Shown here in pieces: positions 1-9,437 of a stretch of DNA of 64,000 nt (position 1 is its first letter; each line of letters starts with the position of its first letter). Under the pieces are notes generated by a model. It was not told the origin of the DNA. It saw nothing but the letters and a program-made list of their open reading frames with translations, and searched no databases. This DNA is from Aphanomyces cochlioides. Lineage: Eukaryota; Oomycota; Saprolegniomycetes; Saprolegniales; Verrucalvaceae. The position numbers were made by a program, and so were the translations under genes. The stretch spans positions 806,001 through 870,000 of the forward strand of contig JAHQRK010000023.1 in NCBI GenBank assembly GCA_019828595.1. Reading direction: 5' to 3'.

Positions 1-94
1 AATACGAAACCTCTCAATTTCTATTTATCAGCTTTCGGCGAGTTTCACATTTCAATTCATGCCGACAAATTAGCACGAATGATCGAAGGCTCCA

Positions 95-598
95 TCATCT
101 CAGGTACAACTTCTTTGCACCTTTAGCAATGAGATCATAGAGGGTTGGATACGTCAAGTCGGACATTTTTCGTCGGCCAATTGAACGCTCCTCCAAGTCC
201 ACGCCAATTGAGTTGCACAATGCAACCATGCAACGCTCAAATTCCTGGGTTCTGCGCAACACGTCCAAACGCACCATCTCTCGCTCGTCGACGCTCGCAT
301 GCTTCACAAGTTCTGTCATAACTCGCTTGAGCTTGCTGAAATTCACTCGATCAGAAGATTTGGGGAAATCACGAGGTAGAAAACGCCGCAGAGGTGTACT
401 TACTCTGAAATTGGGTACTCCATTCCACCACATATGCCATGCATCAAACACTTTACACGTAGGACATTTCAAATCACTGGGAGCAATCAGAGTTGGAGCA
501 TTTGGTTCTGACACGTCGGTTTCGGGCAAAGTTAAAGAGCTTTGTTGTAGTCTGGAAACAATGTTCGAGCACAGATCATCCAAAAACTGTTGTGACAT
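95..598 (-). CDS. Unidentified frame, possible C-terminal part of the Crypton protein
   Basis: An open frame of 167 codons lies directly downstream of the Crypton recombinase frame on the same strand, separated by only about 25 bp. I do not recognise it from sequence alone. It is moderately charged, has a CPTC pair near residue 45 followed by a Trp-rich stretch (WHMWWNG), and shows no signal peptide or membrane span. Fungal Cryptons often carry a C-terminal GCR1_C-type DNA-binding domain (established), so this could be the equivalent domain, either joined by a missed intron (a GT..AG pair spanning the stop at 623 can be drawn) or cut off by a stop. It could also be an unrelated small frame. 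Confidence 0.35.
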   Translation of the reverse strand: MSQQFLDDLCSNIVSRLQQSSLTLPETDVSEPNAPTLIAPSDLKCPTCKVFDAWHMWWNGVPNFRVSTPLRRFLPRDFPKSSDRVNFSKLKRVMTELVKHASVDEREMVRLDVLRRTQEFERCMVALCNSIGVDLEERSIGRRKMSDLTYPTLYDLIAKGAKKLYLR

Positions 599-622
599 TG
601 TAGATTGAGGAGGCAGTGTAAC

Positions 623-2299
623 TTATTCAGCAATTGCATCGCGGATTTGACTTGGTAACAAACTGAATATTTGTTCCATAAAGCACAATTTGTCTTCTAT
701 AGCTTTCATCCGTTCAGCCAAAACAACGTGAGGTGGCACACCAGTCGCACGCATGGATGACACAGGATTATATATTCGCCCAGTCTCAATTTGACCACCA
801 AGTCGAGAAACAAGTTTTGTTGTCCAAAGAAGAGAAGAAGAGAGGGGGTGGTCTGCTGATAAATTGCCCATCAGCCACTCGGAATGATATACAATAGAAG
901 CTAAGAGAAATGGTACCACACAACGAAAAGACTCTGGGTAGTATGAGCTGTAGCCTGGCAGAATTGTCTCCGGATCGTCTTGTGAGAGTGTTAGCCCATT
1001 GAAATGAGGGGGCAAATTGGCAAATTCAATATCATTGACATTTAGCCCTATCCATGTAAATATCAATCATTTCAACCAAGTCCAAGTAGACCCGTGCCGC
1101 CCAACCAACAAATTGGTCGCCCCCAGAGCCACAGAAAATGTAGCGACCTTGCACACTTAGAGACCAGTGTGCGCGTAACCAGACTGACACCTGAGTTGGA
1201 CCACCCGGTGAGTTGGACAACTCGTTCGCGACACCTTTTCTGAACGAGTGTGTGCCAACTTCTTTGGCCAAAATTCCCAGGTTGAGCATTTCATCTCTGT
1301 TCTTTTGTGAAGTCTTTGTCAGCCACGCAGAGAATTTCTCTTTTGCATTAACCCCAAACAATAAAGTGCACTTTTCCAACTGTGACCCTTACAATGCAAG
1401 ACTACATGACTCAATAAACAGAGTAAGCAAACCAAGTAAACCTTAAAATTGGGCAAATAGACGGATTCGAGGGATTTGCATAGATATGATGCGGAGTACA
1501 ATTATCTCCAGCCTGATCGCTCTTCGTGCTACCATACTGGACTACCAGAGCATCGCCTGAAATATTCATTAGCTCCATAAATGTACGAGCATACCATTCC
1601 AAGAAATGTAATGAAGGTTAATGGAGCCCACCGTTGCCGAGCGAGCAACAAGATTCCAACAGAAGACAAGAAAGCGTTGTGCCAACTTGCAGTCTTTACT
1701 GGCCAATGTCTGCAGTGCTGTCTTTGCTAGAAATTTGTATCCTATTCTGTGTCATGAAATCAATCTATCTAGACTACCTTCAAATGTAATTGGGGTTTTG
1801 CCCTCTAAAATTTGCATCGACCCCTCTTCTTTGAGTTGTGCAATCTTTCGCTTGTAGCCAGAAGTAAAATCTATGTGAATAGAGCTTTCGGGTAGACGGA
1901 AAATGTTGTACCAGAAAGGAGGGAATTGAGCTCTTTGGGCATATCCACCTTTGCTTCTTTGTGCAGATTGACGATTGCGCTTCTGCAGCCGTCCAAAGAT
2001 GCGGCGGATTTGTAGGTAGTGGTGTCCGAATTTGAAGCGTTTCGCTTTATCGACTCATGCGCCAGGAACTGTTTGCATACATTGATGTCGAGTGGAATCT
2101 TGACTTACTTATCTATTAGACCAGAAGGATACTGCAGCTTCATCCAAGATACAAGCCGCTTTTGGATGACGCCGTATTGGTGCCGCGTGTTCTTTGAAAG
2201 ACACATATCCATCACATCATCTCCTGGCTCCATTGCCCCATTTTGACTGACACCAAGCCGCACAATCTGTCCGGATAACAAGAATTTCGTAAATCCCAA
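623..2299 (-). pseudogene. Crypton-type tyrosine recombinase, intron-containing, with one in-frame stop
   Basis: Tyrosine recombinases of Crypton elements cut and rejoin DNA through R-H-R-Y residues. Reading the minus strand and removing short GT-AG introns at about 1871-1911, 1742-1777, 1557-1594, 1380-1441 and 1048-1091 gives one continuous protein. It starts with a core-binding region (LSKNTRHQYG). Then come a catalytic Arg in VARSATVG, the beta-strand block YGSTKSDQAGDN, the HxxR box in GTHSFRKG, and a candidate nucleophile Tyr in QGRYIF. The exon joins agree in phase, which supports them. A TAA at 2105-2107 interrupts the frame between the first segment and PLDINVCKQF, with the same frame continuing on both sides, so this copy is probably dead unless the stop is spliced out. 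Cryptons have no TIRs, so the element ends cannot be placed. Confidence 0.72.
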
Positions 2300-3089
2300 C
2301 TATCGTGAGATATTTTTTTGGTATACATATTTTAAATGATAATATGGATAGCGAGAGGAATCTACGAAATTTCGCATTTCGTGAGCTATTCAATATTCGG
2401 CTGAAATATTTCGCATACTACGACTATTTAACAGAGATACATTAACGTTAGTACTACTATTAATAGTGAGCGAGGTTCTCGGCGAAATAGCGTAAATCAC
2501 ATAGATTCATAGAAAATAGTCATTCAAGGTGGAAAATAAGACGTGCTGCTGCGGCTGTAACACTCTGGAGTAATATTGGTCTCCAAGTCCATTTGAGCTA
2601 GCAAACATATCCAGGACATCAAAGCTGCATGGGTTTTATGGTCAGTCAATGGAATGACCTTCCTTTGAATTCTGGCAAATACATCATTTTCCCCATGACT
2701 TTCCTCAACTGATGAGTTCGTGAATACTGATTGTATGAGTAATGTTCCATTGTCAAGGCAGCAAACATAGGTAAAGCCCCCCCTCCCCCCGGAGGGCAAA
2801 CGACGAAAACTGGAGCTTACTTCACACAGAAAAGATTCACGGGAGCGGAGTGACTACCCGCGACTCGGGAAGACTTCTTTTGTCCTGGCTAAAACAAACA
2901 AATGCGCTTCCCAACCAAAGTTTGACAGAGGCATTCTAGGACAAGTTGACGAGCCCATGACTCCCAAAGACTTCGTTGCGAGTAACAGCATCGATATCAT
3001 GGAGTTTAGATGACTCGACTCTACTGCGCCTGACGACGCATCACGTCTACAACGAGGAGTTTGAAAGTCACGGCTTGACTTAACATAAT
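2300..3089. other. Intergenic, AT-rich, no supported gene
   Basis: The first 200 bases are AT-rich with repeated TTTCG/CGAAA words. A 91-codon minus frame (2524-2799) is present but has no recognisable feature and no neighbouring exon that extends it. Nothing else can be supported here. Confidence 0.5.
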
Positions 3090-4172
3090 TTACATACTGG
3101 TTTGGACTAACTGGACATCGTTGCTAAATATTCCCTCGTCTTGTGTGACTGTGGCCATCAGGATCACGTTATCCTCAATGTCGAGCTCGGCCACGATCGC
3201 TTGGTAGCACGCCGCGATTTTGTCAGCGATGAGTTTGGTCTGGCACCAAATATGCAGAATCGACTTCGCATACCTTTGCGCGGCACTCACGCCGCTCTTG
3301 GCGACGACAAGACCGTAGAGCTTCTTTCGCAGGAGTGCTTTCGCGTCAGACTCTGTGAACGGATCTCGTCGGCGAAACTTCATCGCGCGCGTCACGCTCA
3401 CCGCCACACGAGCAGATTGAATCGTGCAAAGATAATCCACTTTCTTCCAGTTGGGGCTCCAGTACTCGATTTGCATCTCTGTCACGACATCCACTGCACC
3501 AAAGAGTTGGTGCATGTACTCCATCGACAGCGCTTCCGACACGACACTCTGACCGCCGGCATTCGGCTCAGTAAACACGAGCGACGCGTCCCGACCGAGA
3601 CGAAACGCTTTTGTTCGGGGGTAGCGCTCGAGATGGTCCATGACCATCGTGACTTTACAGCAAGGAGACACGAGCTCTTCGAGCACCGGCGGCGACCACA
3701 GCCGAATGCTGAACTGATCCCGCAGGAGCACACAGACCGGCTTCTTCACTTGGTTTTTCACCATACAACCCATGTGGATCGATGGCGTCGGGGTCGGGGC
3801 CGATTTGAAAGCACGTCCGGGCGTCACAAACCAAGAAGGAAGACGAGGAGGAGGGGAAAGAGGAGGAAGAGGAAGACGACATGGTGTCGGTGCAGTTGGT
3901 GGTTGTTGCACGCGACTTCGATGTCGAGAAACATAGTTGGTTCGACTTGGACATGGTAATATTGAGCTTGCTGGCTTGGAAACGCTTGGGTAGAACGATT
4001 GAAATTTCAAAATGACATTGGCGAGAGACCGCCACTGCTGCTTGAACGATGGAAGATGCATGTGGCGGCTAGAAACGCTGTGGCCATCCCACAGGAAGGT
4101 TCTCTTGTCAGTGAATGATGGTGTCGAGTTGTTTTTAGATTCGATTTGTCGTTTGGGGTCGTCTAGATTCAA
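3090..4172 (-). CDS. Unidentified protein of about 230-360 aa
   Basis: The frame is long and open. Its C-terminal two thirds look like a folded domain rich in Val/Leu and basic residues (for example KKVDYLCTIQ, VAVSVTRAMK, DPFTESDAKALL). The first 130 codons are Ser/Pro-rich and of low complexity, and an overlapping frame there encodes a long Ser run, so the true start is uncertain. It could be the Met at 3776 (MGCMVKNQVKK) or an upstream exon. The pattern of an acidic residue, a hydrophobic strand and SVTRA faintly resembles the core of restriction-like nucleases, but the usual Lys is absent and I do not assert this. The 272-codon plus-strand frame over the same bases is its shadow. Confidence 0.55.
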   Translation of the reverse strand: MNLDDPKRQIESKNNSTPSFTDKRTFLWDGHSVSSRHMHLPSFKQQWRSLANVILKFQSFYPSVSKPASSILPCPSRTNYVSRHRSRVQQPPTAPTPCRLPLPPLSPPPRLPSWFVTPGRAFKSAPTPTPSIHMGCMVKNQVKKPVCVLLRDQFSIRLWSPPVLEELVSPCCKVTMVMDHLERYPRTKAFRLGRDASLVFTEPNAGGQSVVSEALSMEYMHQLFGAVDVVTEMQIEYWSPNWKKVDYLCTIQSARVAVSVTRAMKFRRRDPFTESDAKALLRKKLYGLVVAKSGVSAAQRYAKSILHIWCQTKLIADKIAACYQAIVAELDIEDNVILMATVTQDEGIFSNDVQLVQTSM

Positions 4173-4686
4173 GCTAGCAGAGAATCTCGGTCAAGATGAC
4201 TCGCATGAGAGCACAACGGCGCGGAATGAAAGCATTTCCCGAGCAGAACTTGGCATCCATGATGGAGAAGACTCGATTCATATCATGGCCTTTTGAATCG
4301 AATGGATAATGTCTCGTTGGGAGCCTCGTCGTCGTGCCAACGGGTTGCGAGCCACAGGATAAATTTAGTCGACTCTAGTGACCACAAGAACTTGTTCGTG
4401 AGGTCGAGTTGGCCTTCAGAGAATGCCACAGCAGGACGAGCAGACCACAAGCAAGTTCATGGTGCGAGTGATGGTTTGCGTCGTTGGATTGTAGCTTGGT
4501 TGACATTTGAAAGATCGAAAAGTTCAAAGTTGGAGATTCTCGTGGTCGATCACGACGCAGTAGCTGTCACATGAAATACACTCCGATCGCAATCTCGTCG
4601 CTTGAAAACGAACTCATGAGTGAACTACGTTTGATAGCAGTTCAGATGCCCCTGCCTCTCGACGCACATTGCTAAGAGATTGAAAC
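4173..4686. other. Intergenic, no supported gene
   Basis: Several short frames exist on both strands. A minus-strand stretch around 4190-4310 reads like protein (MDAKFCSGN, FIPRRCALMR) and might be an upstream exon of the 3090-4172 gene, but no splice path could be confirmed. Confidence 0.35.
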
Positions 4687-4945
4687 TGTAACCGGGTACA
4701 CGCGCAGGAGGAAGGCTTAGGAAGCAGAGAGAAAGATGAAAAGTGAATTAGCTTTATCCTGCCTAATGCTAATGAATGCAGAGTCGAACAGGGCTTGTGA
4801 GCCAGTGAATATGAATGGCCTAAAAGGCACCGAGCCAAAGGAATGGCAGAGAGCACAGAGTGCTTCACATGCAGGGGAATACAGATGACATGCTAACAGC
4901 AGGCATGTCATGCCAAGGAGCAAGTAACCGGAGCGTCCGGTTACA
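4687..4945 (-). repeat. Ty3/gypsy 3' long terminal repeat
   Basis: The 259-bp segment begins on the plus strand with TGTAACCGGGTACA and ends with CCGGTTACA, so it carries the 5'-TG..CA-3' boundaries of an LTR within a short inverted repeat (TGTAACCGG / CCGGTTACA). Immediately inside, on the element's sense (minus) strand, lies a purine-rich run (GTGTGGGGAGG, complement of 4946-4956) that fits a polypurine tract. It sits 3' of the pol frame, as a 3' LTR must. The matching 5' LTR is not in the window. The five bases outside (GAAAC) would be the target duplication but cannot be verified. Confidence 0.75.
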
Positions 4946-5078
4946 CCTCCCCACACTCAAAACAAAGCTCAGCGAGCTTTCAAAATGGGAACGCAGGGAT
5001 CACGTGAGAGGGAGACAGGTCAGCCAGGTATGGCAGTTGAGACTTTGGAGTCAGAGACGGTGCAACCGTCAGATTCAA

Positions 5079-8000
5079 TCACAAGCGCGATGGGCAAAGT
5101 AACGCGCCGAGACTCGGATGAGGGAAAGCAAGATGCGGGACAACAAGAAGCGGCGCGCGGCGCGGCAGAGCCGGAGGCAGTGGCCAAGGTGGACCAAGAG
5201 CGAGAGAAGCCAAAGGCTGACGAGACAGAGATAAAGGAAGCTCCAACTTGTACGCAGTGTTGCTAATCTTCTTCGAGATAGGGAATGGGCCAAGCCAAGG
5301 TGGCTGCAATTTTGAATTGCCAAGCGCTGATTTTGGCACAGCCGATGCGTGTAGTAGGACTAGTTCGCTAATTGAATAAACATTCGTGTTGCGTCGACTT
5401 GACTTGTTGGCTTGCAAAGCTTGTTTCGCTTGAGCGGCAGCGAGATTCTCGCGGACATGGAGAAGTAGAGACTTTCGTCGCTCAACAAAGTGATTAACAC
5501 TTGCAATAGTGCGAGCCGGGGTAGATCCTCCCCCACTTAAAAGTGGAGCATCCACATCAAGCGGTAGACGAGGGTGTCGAAGGTGTAGGACGTAAAAGGG
5601 GGTGTGACCCGTTGAAGCTTGAACAGAGTTGTTGTATGCGAAAGCAACATGCGAGAGCATTGAGCTCCAAGTACGCGGCTTTGATTGAGCGTAGCTGCGA
5701 AGGACGTCTTCGATAACTCGATTGGCTCGCTCGGACTGACCGTCAGTCTCAGGGTGGTCAGACGTTGACATGTCGAGAGAGGTTCCACAAAGCGCAAAAA
5801 GCGCGGACCAAAACTTGGAGGTGAAGCGAGGATCGCGGTCGGAAACAATAGACGAGGGTAAGCCAAAACGGCAGAAAACATGGTCAAAGTAGAGTTGAGC
5901 CGATTCTTCGGCTGTGACGGTGTCGCGGCATGCGACTGCAATAAGATATTTCGACAGCCTGTCAACACAGGTCCAAATGCCTGTACGGCCATTGTTGTCT
6001 CGAGGGAGACCAAAGATAAAATCCATGCTAACTGAGGAAAACACCTCATCGGGTATTGGCAGAGGTGCCAGTGGGGCACGAGTGGCTGGAGAAGCCTTGA
6101 TACGTTGACAAACGTCACAATGCGCTATATAGCGCGATACAGCCTTGAACAATCGAGGCCACCAAAATTTGCGGGCCACTGTTAGATAAGTTTTGTCGCG
6201 GCCGAAGTGGCCTGCCGTTTGGGCCGTATGACAATCATGGATAATGTCTTGACGAAGAGCTTCGTCTGCGGGTATGGCAAGACGACGAGGGCTGGAAGCC
6301 AAAGAGTAATAAACCAAGCCGTCGGAAACACAGAAATTCTTGAGCGAGGATCGCCTCGATGAAGAGGTGGAGCTTGTCAACTGGGAGAGAACCTCGGAGA
6401 GCCACTTGTCAGAGGCGTACGATGCTCGTACACGTTCAAGAAGGTTGGAGTGGGCATGTGACACATGATTCAGAGTGGATTCATCCACCGTCGAGGGTCG
6501 GCGTGAAAGTGCGTCTGCAAGGACGTTTTGACGTCCGGGTTTGTATTCAACTGTGAAGTTGAACGCAGCAAAGAAGGATAACCACCGGGCCATGCGTTGG
6601 CTAATGTGAGGTGACTTGACAGCAGTGCGTAAAGATGCATGGTCTGTATAGACCACGAACGGCTTGCTACCTAGAAGGTAGATGCGAAACTTGGTCAGTG
6701 CATACTTCATAGCTAGTAGCTCGAGGTCGTGGACAGGATAGGCTTTCTCAGCCTTTTGGAGTTGGCGCGATTGATAGGAGACAGGGCGGTCACGCCCATC
6801 CTCCCCCACTTGCATGAGGCAGCAGCCTATAGCCTTCACAGAGGCGTCACAGACGACCGAAAAGGGTCGAGAGAAATCGGGTAAAGCCAGGATTGGCACA
6901 GACATCAAACTGGCCTTCACAGCGTTGAACGCATCGTTGCATTCTTGGGTCCAAATCCAGTCGGCATCCTTGGCTAACAAAGCCGACAAAGGATGAGCAA
7001 GGTCGGCAAAATTCGCCGAGAACTTGTGTAAATACGTGGCTAAGCCAAGCCAACTGCGCAATTCAGTTTGAGTTGACGGTACAGGCCAGTCACGAATGGC
7101 TTGCACCTTAGCAGGGTCGGCGCGACAGCCATGGATACCAACAAAATCACCAAGAACAGGAATTTCCAAGACACCAAATAGACACTTGGCCAGGTTGGCA
7201 TAGAGACCATTGTCCCGCAGGACGGTAAGGACTTGACGGAGGTGATCACGATGAACCTCAACGTCGGAGCGGGTGGTCGTGCCACGGCTGTGGATGTAGA
7301 TGTCGTCAAAGTAAGACGGTGCAAAGGCACGCATGGGGCGAAGCTTCGCCGTGACCATGCGGTTGAAGGTCGCAGGGGCATTGGAAAGACCTTGAGGCAT
7401 AACCAGCCATTCCCAGAGCATGCCACTAGGAGTGAAGACGGCTGTCTTGGGGATCAGAATCTGGTAGAACCCATCGCGCAAATCGATTGTAGAGAACAGG
7501 GTACTACCCGCCATACTGTCAATGATGACATCTTTGCGGGGAATCGGCGTTTGCGCCGGCACGGTGGCTTGGTTAAGCTTGTTAAAGGCGTGGACGATAC
7601 GCCAGCCACCACTGGGTTTCTTGACACAAAATGTCGGACTTGAATGCGGGGAGTTGCTCTCGCGCACATGGCCTGCCTTCTTGCGGGCCGCAAAGAAAGA
7701 GTCGATAAATTCGACTTGATCGCGTGGCAATGTCCACTGTCGTGTAACGCAATACTTGGTCCCCGGGACCAAGTCAATCTCATGGCGGATGCCTTTGTCG
7801 CTAGGCAGGGCCGCTAGAACCTCGTCAGGGAATACATCCTTGTACTCCATCAATATGTCGTTGAACGGGCCAGTCTTGAGAGACTCCCATGTCGTTCGTG
7901 CTCGCTTGTCAGCATTGTCAAGGACATCCTTGTCCATCGTGGATGTCGTGTGGAGGGTTCCATCTTCTTCTACGCAGATAACCGCGATACTCAGCGGTTC

Positions 8001-8990
8001 TTGGGCATGCAGGAGTCGCGAAAAGGAGCGAAAGCTCATTTCCGGCAAAGCCACAATCTCATCTGCCCTGGTGGGCAGTTCTTCAAGGTCACAGGCTGAC
8101 CGTATAAACTCTTCAACCGACAACTTGTCGGGAACATCGTGCCTGTCTCGAGAGGGTGCACACTCTCGGAAATCGTACTCATCGATCGACTCTTCTTCGT
8201 GGTCGTCGGAAAACTCTTCGGCGATTCGTTGATCATTCGCCGGCAAACCTTCAGGTTCGTTTGAAGGTGTATCCAAAGCTGGAATAGCTTGTTCTTCTCG
8301 TGGATGGTCCACAATGCCATCGCGTGTCCGTGTTGACGAAGGGTCAATACAAACCACAGCGAGTTCATTACTCTGCGCTGGGTTGGGCACGTAGGAACGT
8401 GGAGACGGTGGCACCATAGTCTTGAGGTGCCAGTCAATAATGGGCTGATGGCGTTCGAGCCAACCCATTCCAAGGATCAAATCCCATCGATTGTCGAGAT
8501 CCATGAGGAAGAATTCTTCAGTGGACGAGAAGTCGCCGATCGAGATTGGCAGGACGACAGTTTGTCGAGGGTTTGAAATAATCCGACCATCGGCTAGGCG
8601 GATACGTAAAGTGTCATTCGGTCGAACTTCAGACGTGGAAACGTCTGGAGCTTTGGCAATAGTTGCGCGCCGCGCATAGTTTTCAGATGCGCCACTGTCT
8701 ATTAAGACACGGAGAGGGTCTCTGAACCCAGCAATTGGGAGCAGGTAGGAAAGCATCTGGTGATGCTCTCCTAATCGGAACAGAGTGCCAGGGGCTAGAT
8801 CAACAGGTACCGCAGGCGCGGTGTGAGGGACCCATTGATCCACTTGCCCAGTAGGCCGCCCGGCGCCTACTGGGTGAGGAAGTTTACCTGTCGATGGTGG
8901 AACAGAGAACCAAGGCAGTGATGACGAAAATGATCCCTCGACAGAAGCATATTGGGCATCAACAGCCGAGGAAGATCCAGGGGCACATTT
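5079..8990 (-). CDS. Ty3/gypsy Pol polyprotein (protease, RT, RNase H, integrase)
   Basis: The polyprotein of an LTR retroelement copies RNA to DNA and integrates it. Domains from the first Met at 8843 (1254 aa) are, in order: an aspartic protease with LIDSGAS near residue 47; a reverse transcriptase with the YFDDIYIHS active-site box around residue 515; an RNase H with YTDHASL and the ALSRRP end; an integrase zinc-binding HHCC region (CHTAQTAGH ... CDVCQ); and the DDE core with SDRDPRF and ETDGQSERANR. No chromodomain follows; the last 50 residues are Pro/Leu-rich and may lie beyond the ancestral stop. The frame continues upstream of 8843 to about 9015 without gag features, which marks the truncation. 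All domains read without a frameshift. Shorter frames on both strands inside this span are shadows. Confidence 0.93.
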   Translation of the reverse strand, partial: KCAPGSSSAVDAQYASVEGSFSSSLPWFSVPPSTGKLPHPVGAGRPTGQVDQWVPHTAPAVPVDLAPGTLFRLGEHHQMLSYLLPIAGFRDPLRVLIDSGASENYARRATIAKAPDVSTSEVRPNDTLRIRLADGRIISNPRQTVVLPISIGDFSSTEEFFLMDLDNRWDLILGMGWLERHQPIIDWHLKTMVPPSPRSYVPNPAQSNELAVVCIDPSSTRTRDGIVDHPREEQAIPALDTPSNEPEGLPANDQRIAEEFSDDHEEESIDEYDFRECAPSRDRHDVPDKLSVEEFIRSACDLEELPTRADEIVALPEMSFRSFSRLLHAQEPLSIAVICVEEDGTLHTTSTMDKDVLDNADKRARTTWESLKTGPFNDILMEYKDVFPDEVLAALPSDKGIRHEIDLVPGTKYCVTRQWTLPRDQVEFIDSFFAARKKAGHVRESNSPHSSPTFCVKKPSGGWRIVHAFNKLNQATVPAQTPIPRKDVIIDSMAGSTLFSTIDLRDGFYQILIPKTAVFTPSGMLWEWLVMPQGLSNAPATFNRMVTAKLRPMRAFAPSYFDDIYIHSRGTTTRSDVEVHRDHLRQVLTVLRDNGLYANLAKCLFGVLEIPVLGDFVGIHGCRADPAKVQAIRDWPVPSTQTELRSWLGLATYLHKFSANFADLAHPLSALLAKDADWIWTQECNDAFNAVKASLMSVPILALPDFSRPFSVVCDASVKAIGCCLMQVGEDGRDRPVSYQSRQLQKAEKAYPVHDLELLAMKYALTKFRIYLLGSKPFVVYTDHASLRTAVKSPHISQRMARWLSFFAAFNFTVEYKPGRQNVLADALSRRPSTVDESTLNHVSHAHSNLLERVRASYASDKWLSEVLSQLTSSTSSSRRSSLKNFCVSDGLVYYSLASSPRRLAIPADEALRQDIIHDCHTAQTAGHFGRDKTYLTVARKFWWPRLFKAVSRYIAHCDVCQRIKASPATRAPLAPLPIPDEVFSSVSMDFIFGLPRDNNGRTGIWTCVDRLSKYLIAVACRDTVTAEESAQLYFDHVFCRFGLPSSIVSDRDPRFTSKFWSALFALCGTSLDMSTSDHPETDGQSERANRVIEDVLRSYAQSKPRTWSSMLSHVAFAYNNSVQASTGHTPFYVLHLRHPRLPLDVDAPLLSGGGSTPARTIASVNHFVERRKSLLLHVRENLAAAQAKQALQANKSSRRNTNVYSISELVLLHASAVPKSALGNSKLQPPWLGPFPISKKISNTAYKLELPLSLSRQPLASLALGPPWPLPPALPRRAPLLVVPHLAFPHPSLGALLCPSRL

Positions 8991-9043
8991 TACTAAGGTT
9001 ATATATATTTAATGATGTTATCATAAGCATAATCATTGGATAG

Positions 9044-9373
9044 GCATCGACAAAATCAAACGTGGGTCGTAAAGCGCAAGTGAACAAGAAGAACAAGCAA
9101 CCCAGTTTTGAACTCAAGCCAACAACCCAGAAGAAAGATTTCTCCAGTTACTATCTTGAAGCCCAAAGCAACGCCCTCTCTCTCGAACGCGATAAGTTTG
9201 AGTATGCAAAGGCAACAGAGGACAGAGCAGCTCTCAAGTCAGCTGAAGACTCGTCATTGCAAATCAAACTAGCCCGCGCGTCTCTTTTGGGAAAGTTAGT
9301 CGACAATGGGGTGTTAGATCCATCGAAGATCAAGGAAATGATGTCTATTGCATTTGACACAGATATAGGCTAG
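9044..9373 (+). pseudogene. Harbinger accessory protein, C-terminal exon only
   Basis: About 110 codons are open after a possible splice acceptor (TAG at 9041-9043). There is no ATG at the 5' end: the apparent start is GTG within a continuing frame, so this is an exon, not a complete gene. The product is charged and helical (ERDKFEYAKATEDRAALKSA) and resembles the C-terminal region of the Myb/SANT-like second protein of Harbinger elements, which binds the TIRs and imports the transposase (family knowledge). The DNA-binding N-terminus would have lain where the gypsy element now ends. Confidence 0.55.
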
Positions 9374-9437
9374 ATTTAATTGTTAATCAAGTGGTCCAGA
9401 ACTTCATCTTTTATTCGTTCTCGCCATTGATAGAGGC

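Larger units (their letters stand above)
4687..9015 (-). mobile_element. Ty3/gypsy LTR retrotransposon, 5'-truncated
   Basis: The unit consists of a 3' LTR, a polypurine tract, a non-coding spacer and an uninterrupted pol frame. Upstream of the protease region the frame stays open only to about 9015 and then meets AT-rich DNA of a Harbinger element. Gag, primer-binding site and 5' LTR are missing, so this is a 5'-truncated copy. Because pol is still open, the truncation is probably recent. Confidence 0.85.

Noticed and set aside
3141..3959. 272-codon plus-strand frame
   Set aside because: It is antisense to the 3090-4172 gene and is rich in His/Arg, as expected from the complement of a coding strand.
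4985..5266. Plus frame starting MGTQGSRERE, charged and gag-like
   Set aside because: It lies between the 3' LTR and pol of the gypsy element on the opposite strand and has no zinc knuckle or partner.
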